Shown here in pieces: positions 33,068-45,500 of a stretch of DNA of 64,000 nt. Position 1 is the first letter of the stretch. The number at the start of each line of letters is the position of its first letter. The DNA is taken from positions 62,001 to 126,000 of the forward strand of contig QLIY01000117.1 in the NCBI GenBank assembly GCA_003260075.1, in the 5' to 3' direction. The notes beneath the pieces were generated by a model. That model saw only the letters and a program-made list of their open reading frames with translations, had not been told where the DNA came from and did no database searches. The position numbers and the translations under genes were made by a program. The stretch is from Phallusia mammillata. Taxonomy: Eukaryota; Chordata; Ascidiacea; Phlebobranchia; Ascidiidae.

Positions 33068-36000
33068 TCAACAATCAACTGAAATTTCGGGTTCGAATTT
33101 CGGCGAATTTTCGACGTTCGACAATAATTGTCTCCGTGCTTCGAACAACATAACACTTGTTTGCGTCACAATGCTTGTCCGATTGTCTGATGACATCACG
33201 GGCAACGTCACAGCCTCGCACTTGCTCCCGAGCGCCTGCATGCGGGCGATAAAGTTGAAAGCTTCAAAGTCAAGTTTGCCGACCGTGAGAACGTTGGATG
33301 TTGGTGAGAGCGACATCTGGTGGTAGGGGATGCACGGTAATTTCGTTTGCGCCAAATCTACGTCATCGCGTTTGATTGATGCCTCGGAGACCGACTCGCG
33401 AAAAAAACTGGAGAAAAAACGGTGATCAAGTTCAACAACGCCATAAGTGGGCGTAAGTTTTGTTAAAGTTCACATTTTGTGTAGAATTCAATAATTTGAC
33501 CCACTTAGAACAAGGAAGGGTGACAAAATGAAAAACGTAATTGTCTACGAAACGCAAATAACATATTCTACAAACTTTTCAAATTTAATTCATTATTACA
33601 CAGTCCATGTCTCATTCACTTGTAAACAAATCTTACACACAGAAACTGTTTGTCTGTTTGTGAGCAGCAGAATAAAAACGGACGAAAACATGTTTGGGGC
33701 TAAAAATGTAACCGATAGTGGCATGGAGTCAAACAAAACGGACGAAACTTTCTCATAACTATATCTACCAGCTGCGAAAGTTTAAGGGATCTGTCAAACA
33801 CTTGAGTCAGCACAATTTGAAGAGAAATGTTGAAAGGAAATGACTCAGCAATATTTGTTAATTATCGATAGAGACCCGAGAGAAATTAGGGGTAAAAGTT
33901 ATCTTGGTTTGATGGCGAGCAGAATAACCAGTGGGGTTGCCTTTTCAGCCCCAAGAAACTGGAGTGTTGTAATCTGGCTACACTAGCTTGTGTGCAGGTG
34001 GGATTCAGCCTGTTTGCACCGGTTATCATTACTCGTTACTTTCAATGAACTTTTTGTTACAGAAACGGCTGAAAAAAATGACTTTTGTGATAGAACCGGC
34101 TGAGAAATATGACTTTTGTGATAGAACCGGCTAAAAAATATGACTTTTGTGATAGAACCGGCTGAAAAATATGACTTTTGTGATAGAACCGGCTGAAAAA
34201 TATGACTTTTGTGATAGAACCGGCTGAAAAATATGACTTTTGTGATAGAACCGGCTGAAAAATATGACTTTTGTGATAGAACCGGCTGAAAAATATGACT
34301 TTGGTGATAGAACCGGCTGAAAAATATGACTTTTGTGATAAAACCGGCTAAACAAATATGACTTTTGTGATAGAACCGGCTGAAAAATATGACTTTTGTG
34401 ATAGAACCGGCTGAGAAAAAATGTAATCCCAACACTTCTTGTATGGTAAATGTAAGGAGCTGCACTGATGAAACCTTTATAGCCCGTTACAAGGTGCAAA
34501 GTGGACAGCTTACTTATTTCACAAAACAGTGAAATCAAACTGCGCCACTCTTCACGAAGAAAACCATAATAATAATAATTTCCGTCATAACTTACTCTGA
34601 ATTTGCAGAAATCTTTTGATAATGAGAATCCCCCCCCCCCCTGTAAGGAGCTGCACTGATGAAACCTTTATAGCCCGTTACAAGGTGCACTGTCGACAGC
34701 TTGCTTATTTCACAAAACAGTGAAATCAAACTGCGCCACTATTCACGAAGAAAACCATAATAATAATAATTTCCGTCAAAACTTACTCTGAGTTGGCAGA
34801 AATCTTTTGATAATGAGACTCAGACACGAAATCATTCAGAGATATTTCCCCGGGTTTGTCGCTGGAAACAAACAAGTTTTGGGGTCTGTTTGCTCTGAAA
34901 AACTTTTCAATTTTCTCCCAATCACACGAAGGGTATATCGGGGTTTTGAAGTGAGCGCCTCTAGCGGTTTTCAATACCTCCATATTCCAAATATCAACGC
35001 ATCCTTCCATAACACGAACCTGGAAATAGAGATTTCACAAAAACTATACAACATACAATCAGTTATCAAGTTTATAAAGCTCTTCAGGCAAATGTATTTT
35101 TAGACCAACGTTTCGACGTCCTATACATGTCAGGGTACCCCCCCCCCTACAACATACAATCAGTTATCAAGTTTATCAAGCTCTTCTGGTAAATGTATTT
35201 TATACCAACGTTTCTACGTCCTATACAGGTCGCCTTCATCAGGGTAAATAACACTGAATGCGGGTAGTACAGTGCACGATAAACAAACCAAAAAAGAATG
35301 AAATGCAAGCACGTCACAACGCAACGAAAACACTGCGCGATAACGAATGCCTGACAGCAACAGCTTATTTATCAAGCAGTTAATGGTGTTTGAAGTGTTT
35401 TAAAGACAAAGTTCTCTTGGTCAAGTTAGAAAGCTTCACAACTGAAAATGCTGCGAAAGAAATTGACGGAAATCTGACTGATACTATTGCTACCAGGCAT
35501 AATATCAAGTTTAAAGAGCTCTTCTCGCAAATGTGATTTAATTCCGACGTTTCTACGTCCTACGTTTTTCTACGTTTCTACGTATTAAAAGAAAGGTCGG
35601 AACACAGTTGCCAGAAGAGCTCTATAAACCTAAAAATCTCACTTCTTTGCATCCAGTAACACACGCCGCGTTCAACACTTCCCCCATACCCCCCCCCCAA
35701 GAATGAAATGCAAGCACGTCACAACGCAACGAAAACACTGCGCGATTGCGCGATAACGAATGATTGGGCCTCTAAACTTTGAGCAGGTGCCTGTAGTACG
35801 ATGAAAGCATAAAATCAGCTCATACAAAACAGTGCCAGTTTGCAGGCCACATAAGCGTGTTATGTTTTGTGTGTGTTTGATGGTTTTGTTGCTTTATAAG
35901 AATGTTGTCTTGCAAGATATGTCATTATCCTGGTGACGGCGTCTCGTATGTGACGTCGAAACGTCGATTGTTTATGTGAAACTACTAGCAGAGCAATACT

Positions 36001-38305
36001 CGTTTGTACATTATGCCTGGCAGCAACAGCTTATTTATCAAGCAGTTAATGGTGTTTGAATTGTTTTATGGAAAACGTTCTCTTGGTCAAGTTAGAAAGC
36101 TTAGGTAAGGCTTCACAACTTAAAAATGCTGCGAAACAAATTGACGAGAATCTGACTGGTGCTATTACTACCAGGCATAATATCAAGTTTATAGATCCCC
36201 CCCCCCAAACGTCGGAATAAAAATACATTTGCCAGAAGAGCTCTATAAACTTAAAAATCTTACTTCTTTGCATCCAGTAACACACGCTGCGTTCAACACT
36301 TCCCCCATGATTCTTGCGTCCAGAATCCCTGAACATATGAGTGTGAGGGGAAGATAAACTGATTCCTTGTCTGATGCGCGTCTGGAAATGAAACAAGGGT
36401 TTTAATGTTTAAATGCGCTGTGGCGGAACAAAGGCATAACTGACAACTTTCCTCAACAAAGCATTTCTTTTGTTTTGCCACAAACGGACTTATTTTAGGG
36501 AATTTTCATTTAAAATCAAAACGGCAATTTATTTTTAAAAATGTGCTGCGCTTTGCTAGGAGTTGATTTCGCTTGGTGAAAAAAACAAAAACATACTGGT
36601 GTGTGATAGCTAAACGCTCTGCTGTGATTTTTAAATCCTTTTTAAACTACTGGCACGTTTCAACTCACTATATAACTTAACTAATAATTGCACAAAATTC
36701 AATCGTAGGGTAAACTGCTGGAAACGTTATAAAGCGGAAAACAGTGAAGGGCACAATTGGTGGATACACATTTTACCCAATATATTACCAAACAGATAAT
36801 GGCAAAAATTTTATAGGGTAAACTGCAGGGGTATATTTTTTCACGGTTCGAACCCAGGACGCTCCCAGGGACGAATCCCGATCAAGGTTTTTTTTCTATG
36901 TCTGTATATGGGTCAGGCGCGCCGGACTATACGAGGGCAACCCTGTTAACGACGGTGCCACCTAACAATTGGCCAGTCAAGTATTGAACACGTGCCTCAC
37001 CTGGTAATAATCTTCTGTCTGGTGGTTTGATCCTGCTGCGAAACCAGCGCATAAATCCCCTCCACTTGTTTCTCCGCGAATTTGTCCATGACGTTTTGCG
37101 ATACCAAAAATAAGTTGGTCTTACTTAAAATTTCAATCGGAAAATCCTGCACAAAAACACCACTGTGATAAAAAGTTGGTTTTAGCAATTTCTCTTTAAC
37201 TGTGGATTAATTGAGAAGCCGGCACACATTTTCGTTCTGTGGATAGCATAGGTTTGGACAAAGCATTGTTTCGCGGGAAGCATTAAATTAAACAACAATT
37301 ATTGGAGTATGCACTTGTTTTACAACCTATTATTTATCATATGACACTTTTTAGTGACAAGCATTGGGTTGTTTGGTCGCTATGCAGTGCTCCTACATAA
37401 TAGTGGTATATTGCACTCAGGGTTTTTGTTAAGTATATAGCCTGCAAAACATCATGTTGCCTATCGGCTAGAAAAAAATCTTTTACAAGCACAGGGCTGT
37501 GGGAAGGTTCGTCAACTTCTGTTAAATGGCCACTACATACAGTCGGTGGTGGGATTCAAATATTTTGTCAGCCGGTTCTATCACCAAAGTCATATGTTTC
37601 AGCCGGCTCTATCACAAAAGTCATATTTTGCAGCCGGTTCTATCACAAAAGTCATATTTTTCAGCCGATTCTGTTACAAAAAGTCCATTGACAGTAACCA
37701 GTAATGCTAACTGGTTCGCTGATCTCTTAAATTTTCGTGAGACGGTTCTATAGAACCGGTGCGAACCGGCTGAATCACATTACTGCATACAGCTTTGCGT
37801 ATAAAAGAAAATACGCGACGCTTTAACTAAGAATTGAATGGAGTTATAGACAAAATCATCAAAAAGTGAACCTTGCACAAACCTCTAGTTGTGTGTGACT
37901 GCTGAAGTAGATGCATCTGATGTAACAACCAGCATTTATCGCATCTTTGATGGATTGCTTCCCATGTAAAGCACAAACTCCATGCATTTGACGATAGCGG
38001 GACGTTTTAACGTTATACATCATGTTAGCGAATTTATTCTTAGAGTCTTTACCCAAATGTTCGTATCTCAAGTCCTTAACATCAGCTGATACCGGAATTC
38101 GAGGGCGGGATTCCCGTTTGACGACATTCTTCGCTTTTTCCAGCTTCTCTTTTTTCTGCTGGACAGATTCCACGTATTCTTCGATGTTTTTGTAAGTCCC
38201 GTAAGACTTGCGTTTCAAACCGGTTCTTTTGTATCTGACGAAACTCACAACGTGTGGACGAAAACAGCAGGTCAAAATATTCAGTTTCACTCCTATGGTT
38301 GCCAT
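33068..38305 (-). CDS. MRM3: Mitochondrial rRNA 2'-O-methyltransferase 3 homologue (MRM3/RNMTL1), possibly inactive
   Basis: Vertebrate MRM3 is a SPOUT/TrmH-family enzyme that methylates 16S mitochondrial rRNA. Five exons in phase: 37883-38305, 37001-37146, 36264-36381, 34787-35019 and 33068-33407, giving 419 residues (human 420). The N-terminus (MATIGVKLNIL...RPHVVSFVRYKR) is basic and uncharged-acidic-free, like a mitochondrial presequence. Family blocks in order: LRYEHLGKDSKNKFANMMYN, KDAINAGCYIRCIYFSS, QVEGIYALVSQQDQ, PLTLIC...GEVLNAACVTGC, EGCVDIWNMEVLKTARGAHF and, at the end, TSVMLFEARRQL. The knot motifs are degraded: the motif-1 arginine (human GTILRSAAG) is Asn here (GEVLNAACV), and motif 3 (human PGVDSLNSAMA) reads SSDNRTSIVTQ. 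Partial second copies of exon 3 (35625-35690) and of the end of exon 4 (about 34597-34629) occur next to C runs. Confidence 0.93.
33995..34435 (+). repeat. MITE family B with internal 31-bp unit amplified about 11 times
   Basis: Ordinary copies of this MITE hold one or two ATGACTTTTGTGATAGAACC units. Here, from about 34079 to 34411, the unit TATGACTTTTGTGATAGAAC is repeated about eleven times in tandem at roughly 31-bp period. Minus-strand frames across it (repeating SHIFQPVLSQK) are translations of the repeat, not a protein. Confidence 0.88.
34452..36305. repeat. Duplicated and C-run-joined segments within MRM3 introns
   Basis: Segment 34452-34629 is repeated at 34642-34815 across twelve C (34630-34641); the second copy holds the real end of exon 4. 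Segment 35044-35137 recurs at 35148 onward across ten C (35138-35147). Ten C (35689-35698) precede a copy of 35294-35345. Ten C (36197-36206) precede the real exon-3 block, whose partial copy is at 35590-35688. Several copies include the stem-loop repeat with ACGTTTCGACGTC. Confidence 0.8.
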
Positions 38306-39569
38306 GCCTACCCACCTGCAATTTTTTTAAAGAAGACAAAATTAATAAAGTTCTTAAACGCGCCAGAGTAAATTTAAAACGAGCGTTTGTTGTTGGATTT
38401 CAGGCTTTGAAATATTTCTGGAAAAACCAAACTACTTCAAAAAAACAAGTTTAAAACAAACCAATAATTTAAACTTCCCCAAGATTGGTTAATTCGATTT
38501 CGCACCAAACCAAGTTTAGGCTACAACCAATTTCACCGATTTAACGAAAAAAATCGCTGTTATCAAACCGAAAAATAAATTTTGAAACAGAAAACCTCAC
38601 AAAAATACTCTGAGTCGGTCAAATTTAGGCCGAGTCTGCCTCTAGTGGACGAATAATAATAATCGCCAACTTTGACATTCGGCCATTTTCATCGAATCAA
38701 ACACAAAACATATTTGAAAGAAATTCTGTAATAGAGGAATACGAGTAGAAATATATTTATATATTGCACGAAAACAAACATAAAAAGAAACGAAGCGTTC
38801 ACTTCTGCAACAAACCACACTTGAACGGGTTAACATAGAAATTTTATGGCTTGGTAAACAACAGCGCCTCTGGTGGAATTATAAACATAAAATCGACATA
38901 GAGATACAATGTTGCCACAGTTTAAACCAGTGGTTCTCAAACGTTTTTATTGGCAGGACCAAATGGTAGTTTTATAAATGTGTTAGGAGCCGCAAAAACA
39001 AGACCACAGAAAATCATTAAAGATTATTAGCCTTAAAAGCTAAAATAGCAATTTTGGTGGTTTTCTGAGGTCTGGTGCGAGCCGCAAAATAAGTAGTTGG
39101 GAGCCGCATGCGGCCCTGAGAGTTTTTTTTCCGCGGTTGAGATTCACTGATTTAAACCATGCAAATCACGCTATAGTTTCACTTGTTAAGGGGAACGCAA
39201 CACTTTGTTACAACGCACTGTGTATGGAGGCCTACACTAGCATTCAAATAACACAGGAACGGTTACAACATGGAACTAACTCATCGCGATCGCATTGTTG
39301 AAAATCTTGTAATACACGAAGATGTAAAAAGATCTCTTTTTGTTTGGTCAGGTTCGTAAAGTTGTTAAATTTAATTTTTTGTCTTGCTGTAAAGATTTTC
39401 CTTTCGACAAAGTTTGTGAAATTCTTTTGAGCCGGCAGAAAAACTTGTTTCAGCTTTTGCAAACACCAGTTGCGCACAAACACCAAAAATCGACGATATT
39501 TTGAAAAAGGCTCTTAAGCTCCCAACGTTTATTCTCCAGTCTCAACCCGACATGGACGTTTGAATTGTT
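38306..39569. other. Spacer between MRM3 and the phosphatase gene; one hAT MITE
   Basis: A hAT MITE lies at 38938-39149 with termini CAGTGGTTCTCAAAC and GTTGAGATTCACTG; flanks GTTTAAAC (38930-38937) and ATTTAAAC (39150-39157) differ by one base. The rest is AT-rich with no recognised exon. Confidence 0.6.
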
Positions 39570-42500
39570 TTACCAAAGGGGGTTGGGGTGGCAAATAACC
39601 CCTGTCGCACCGGCCCTGTCAGCGATGAACACAGCTTGCAAAGGGCGACAGCTTGTGGCAGAATCCCCTACTCTTCGATTTTGTTGCGGAGAAACATTTT
39701 TATAAAATTTGTCGATTTCTGTCTTTCAATTCTCGCTTCAAAACCGGTTTTCCTGTGACCCTCTCCTGGTCGAAGAAGCAAGCCGCTAAACGCCGTCCCT
39801 GTGAATACAAGTACATGGCGGGATTTGAATCCATGACCTATTGATAAATAGTTACGATTCAAGTAAAACACATTTGTGTAGCTTCTCACCTAACAAGTGG
39901 TCATTAAGATTGTTTTCATCTTTGTACTTGAGAAGTTCCTGAAGAAATGCGAGCAAATAATAGAATACGCTTCGATGACGAGATGACATCGTTTTCAACA
40001 GCTGAAAAAAGTCAAGGGAGGTAAAAATGGGATTGTCTGACTGAATAAATTTTTTGTCAGGCGGTTCCATCACAAAAGTCTTTCTTTTTTTCAGTCAGTT
40101 CTGTTACAAAAAGTCCATTGACAGTAACCAGTAATGCTAACCAGTTCGCTGATCTCAAAATTTGGTAAAACGGTTCTATAGAACCGGTGCGAACCGGCTG
40201 AATTCCACCTCTGGATTACACGAATATTAAGAGATCAGGCTTAATGAGAAAACCCTGATATGCCACTTTACCTACACTTTAAGTAGACCAGGGGTTCCCA
40301 ACAGGGAAAGAATTTACTTTAAGTTGTTCATGTGGTTTGTAAATAGAAACTTAGTTCTGGGAATATAACCAGTGAAGTTGATTAAAGACCGAACTCTAAA
40401 TGACTTTGTATGGTTTAATTTAGCATCGGCTATGTAGCATGTTGGGAAGGAATGAAAATGTTATCAATTGTCAAGGGAGGTAAAAATTGTCCTTGTCTGA
40501 CTGAACACGAGGCAAAAACGTAGAAATAAGGGCTTTATAGCAAAAAAACTGATGTACCACGTTACCCCTGCTTTATGTAGACCTGATTGTCAGTTACTAT
40601 AATATGGACGTCGTATTTATTTGTAGGATTTATTTATTTCAAATAGTCGCATTCGTTTCCCACCTCTTTAGCGAGATCCAAGTTTTCCGCCACCTCCAAG
40701 CAGGGAGTGTAATACTGAAATGGAATCACCGGTTCAGGGAGGGCTTCAAGGAAAAGTAACAGCGCTTCTGCAACCGAGTGGTTCGACCCTGAAAATGGAG
40801 CAAGTCGCTGTAGCGAAGTAATCACATACCACGTCAACTGATCACCACAACTAATTTTTATTCTAAAAACTATACACAGTAAACCACGGTTAATCCGGAC
40901 CCGTTTAGACAAAAAATGTCCGGATTATTGATTAAACATCGGTTAAAACGGATTCGGTTAATCCGGATTTTCATATAATTCTGACAAAACTCGAGGTACA
41001 AATGATTTGTAATGTGGTAAGGCTTTAACTGATTGATATCGGTTAATCCGGATCTTCACCTAATCTAGGAAAACAGTTTGGTCCGAACGGGTCCGGGGTC
41101 CGGATTAACCGAGGTTTAGCATGGAAAGAACACAATGTTATTCACCTGGTAAAGTTGTTTTGTTTGTGGGCAAAGTTGAATCAAGTGATTCCTGGATTTT
41201 CTGAAACTCGTGATGAAGACCGGGTTGCTGGAAGAGATCGGGCTGAAAAAAAATGTTCAACTGCTAAGCACAAATGTGACAACCAAGTACATCATAAAAG
41301 TTAAACACAAATTGACATTACTGATTGTTTTTTATACTATGGCCCAATTGCAAAAACCAATACCAAAAAAATTCTAACATTGCTATAGGTTTAGCAAAAA
41401 CAGGATTTTTTCCAGATATTTGTTCCCAAACACCACACAAAACCTCAGTTAGACCGGATTCTGATAATCCAGATTCTCGCCGTATTTACAACTTTTCTCG
41501 GTCCAAGCAGGTCATGATTAACGTTAAGGTTTACTGTAATTCACCAAATTATCAGTGAATGTTTAAAACAACTTACAAACCAATTGTTTTTCACAAATTG
41601 GTATCAGGAAAGCCTCACAACTTTCAGCAGCTAATTAGCAAAATAACTTTACAATCACAAGCACATTCTTCCTACAAGTATTCTACATTAAAAACAACTA
41701 GTATTTTGTTTAGCATTCTACCTGATGTCTGGCATGTTTGTGAAGGTGATCCAAAATCCACCAAAGTTCTTTTGGAACTTGCAGAGATTTTTCTAAAGTG
41801 TTTAGTTGGTTTTCCCCGACAGCTCGGATGGTACTCTGTCAAATATATTTTCATAATAAACCACTTCTCAATTGTTTTTTTTTTAATTGTACTACCTTAA
41901 GTGGGTGGTGTATAACACAAAACAAACTACAACTTTCCAAATATTAAATATCAATCTATGGTAAACGTAGTGCTGTTGTCATATTTCATAGCTAACCTTT
42001 TTGTTCAACCAGCAAAAACAACAACAAAAGGGTGAACACAAAAAATACACTTGCATTTTTTGTTATAAGAACGATTGTGTTGGGAAGCTGACATTTTTAC
42101 CCTGATGAAGATGCCCCGTATGAAGACAACCCGTTAAAGACGTCGAATCATCAGATGTTTTGTTTATATTTGCAGGTTGAACAAAAAGGATAGTTTATCA
42201 ATCTACTGTTTTCTATAAATGGGCCTTAATTACATCATAAAGTTCTTTGTTTGGTGTTTGTTGAAATAATAAACAGGTTTTGTTCAAATTATTAATACAC
42301 ATTCAAGATTTTATTATGATTAAAGTTTTTACCAGTCTAGTAATTTCCTTCTGTTCGACCAACGTGATTGGTTTGTTCATTCTACACAAAGCTTCAATAG
42401 AAGTTCCAAAACAACTGGGGGAGTATTTGCCAGTCAGTGTGATAAAAAAATCTTTACCTGTAGAACATAAAACTTATATAATAACAATACAAAATGTTTT

Positions 42501-45500
42501 TGCTAGTAGATTTCACCAAATTTGTCCCAAAGGCTTGAAGTTATGCTTTAACCGAAAAATAAAAGTAATAGCCTGAGAATCCGTATTTTTCCGCCATTTA
42601 GCTCATTTATAAAAACAGTCATTTTTGTTCTTGGATACCCTTTCGAACACTAGTTTTATATGTAGTAATTCTTTTTTTATTATTGAAATCTCCTTTCAAG
42701 TAAAACGACCGCGACGATTCAGGGTCATTAAAATCAGATGAAGAAAATTCAGTGTGAAAAACCACTAAATCTGTCGCTATGTTTTATTTGTTTTATCAAA
42801 ACAAATGCATTTCGCTATAAAAAGCATCATCAGTGTCTAAAAACAAAATAAAAAACTAGTTTTATATGTTAGCATGTTTGGTTCAGTTTGTGCAACTGCT
42901 CAGCCAAGCACCGAGCATTAAAAACTCAGGTTTGGCTCATCCCTAGAAACAGGCCTCATGCAGTAAACAACAACATTATCCATGCAATAGCAATAACTTA
43001 TTAAACCCTTCATGTTATTTAGCAAAAAAACTAAATCCTAAAATCACTATGACCTTCTTTACATCAGAACAAACTACACAAGGTGAGGAAATTATTGTGA
43101 GATGTGAATATTAAACTCACCACCGACAAGATGAAGGATGAGAATATCATCCATTCCTTCCTGACCTCTGTTCAACATGGGTGCCGTGTTCTTATTCACA
43201 TAAACTTCAAATTCAAGTTCAACTTTTTCACCTGAGAAAGTAACGATGTAAACTTGAAGGGTGGCTTGGCACATTTTGACATTGCACAAACACTTAGGGA
43301 AGGCGGCCCATAATAACTAGTTTACTCTGTGGTTTATGTCCAGTTGTGGCATTGCACAGAATAGGTGAGACATGGCTTATACCCTGTTGCTCACAACAAA
43401 CTGGAGTGCCACAAGGTGGCTATATTAGCCAACACTGCAGATCTCTCGTCACCAGCTGCACTGAAGAGACCTTATCAGTCGAAACAGTGTGCACTGTCTG
43501 CAGCTTTAGAAATATTGAATAAAGATAGTTTTTGTGTGTCACAACAGCCCAGTAGTGACACAAAGATCCAAAGCAGTTTTCACATGCACCGTGCGCAGAG
43601 AAATGAGCAATAATCATAGCAACTGTTTTGCCAATTAACCCAAATACTAATGCAAATACAAATGTTAAGATATAGATGAATAGCTGGGATAAGCCCTAAA
43701 GCATCCATGGTTAGTAATACAAATACAAAACATAACTGGTTATTGATTATTTCATGACATACCTGGCATAACATAACCCTTGGGTTTCGACACAGTAAGC
43801 CATGGTTTGCAGAAATTAGAATCCCCGAGTTTTCCGATGAATTCAAAATGACAGGGAGTTTGCCCTGTGTTGTGAAGTTCAACTGTTTGTAACGAGGGAC
43901 ATTGGAACTTTACCACTCCAAAATCAAGCTGAAAACAACACAATGCAATTTTTATAAACCTTGCCCTATATTAAGCAGTGTGTGTAATCAATACAATATT
44001 CTTATTGTAGTATATTTCGCCATTTTATGGCATGATTCTTTAATTTATTTTCACAAATTTTGTTTGATTTTTATTGTTGTTACATGTGCTAAAAAGGTTA
44101 TTTGCAAGATCAAGGCTAATGGACAAATGCAACGTTTGACACAATACAATGGCTTGTCTCTTAAAATAAAAACACTCGCAAACAGAAGGTTATGATTTAA
44201 TGGTTTACAAATTTTGTAAAGTTTTTTTTTAGTTTAAAAAAAAAAAATTAAAGTTTTTCACGCAAACTCACCGTGTGATTGCTCAATGCCATAGTTGGAA
44301 GCCATTCATTCTCCAAACGATCGAGTCGTCGAATTTCCTCTTCGTAAACTTTTCTGTATTTTTCCTGGTCGATGATTTTAACCTGAACAAATTATTTGCA
44401 TTTGGTGAAACTGAAAAACGACAAAACAAAGTGGGCTTTTGTAAGTTAAAAACTTGTGTACTTTTTGCCAGTAAGCTTTAAAAATGCACCATGTTATTGA
44501 TTGGTATCACATAAACCAGTGGTCCTCATCCTTATTCATTTCGTACCACCTGACAACTTTTCCATCGCTGCGTACCATGTAAACCAGTGGTTCTCAACCA
44601 GGGCGTATGGGCCCCCCAGGGGTGCCACGAGCTGTGTTCCGGAGGGCCACAGGTGTAGATTCACCAGAAACACCCACTAAAATCCATTTTCTTTTTAACT
44701 TTATTCCCTAATTTAATCGACTATTTCACACACTATTTGTCTATATTGAGGTTTTTTACAATTATGGATTCTTGTTTACTCTATTAGGCCTGTTCAAGGT
44801 TGAAATTAGTACCGAATTCCAACATGAGAAGGCCAATTACATTTTTTAAGGGGGGCACAGGTCTTACAGGGTTACTTGAAGGAGGCCATGGGATCCAAAA
44901 GTTACTTTTAGGGGGTAACGGTACACGAAAGCCACTGATTGAGAACCACTGATCTAAACCCTGTTTGAATAGGTGGACCAAGAGACCTAAATTTCTCTTC
45001 CAACAAGGTTAGCAAGTTCAGAGGAACATCCAAAACATGAGTTGCGTCCCAAACCAGTCCTGACCATTTTGGTTCAATTTTGGATCTGACTCAAATTAAG
45101 TATGACAGAATGCTACTCGCATACCACCTGAAAAGTTCTGGCGTATAACCAATGGTATGAGCACCACAGGTTGAGAACCACTGATATAAACTAATCAAAT
45201 TTTATGAAGTTACACTCCATCTTCGTGATAAAACAACTGAATAACTTACATCCAACTTGAACAGGGCGCTGACAGGTTTGTGGTCGCTGATCTTCAACGC
45301 AGGGTGGGATCGATATTTCAGCAGATTCACAGCTTTGAATGGCTTCTTGCCTGGAAACAAACAAAATAGAGAATAACCACAAATCTGTGTGAGGTCAATT
45401 GATTCAGCTATAATTTAATTTCTGTGGCAAGTAATAGCAGTATAACCTGTGACATCTTAAACAGATAGGATCGACCTGCATATTTTTACATTTTTGGATA

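Noticed and set aside
33983..34538. Two long minus-strand frames with repeating SHIFQPVLSQK peptides
   Set aside because: They are translations of the 31-bp MITE unit, whose length keeps two frames open; the same peptide appears wherever the MITE occurs.
36841..36860. GGTTCGAACCC resembling a tRNA B box
   Set aside because: No matching A box or cloverleaf could be drawn around it; a tRNA gene or tRNA-derived SINE is not supported.
39244..39486. Minus-strand frame downstream of the 5-phosphatase gene considered as its last exon
   Set aside because: No RhoGAP-like residues and no in-phase acceptor; the block at 39570-39634 fits phase better, though weakly.
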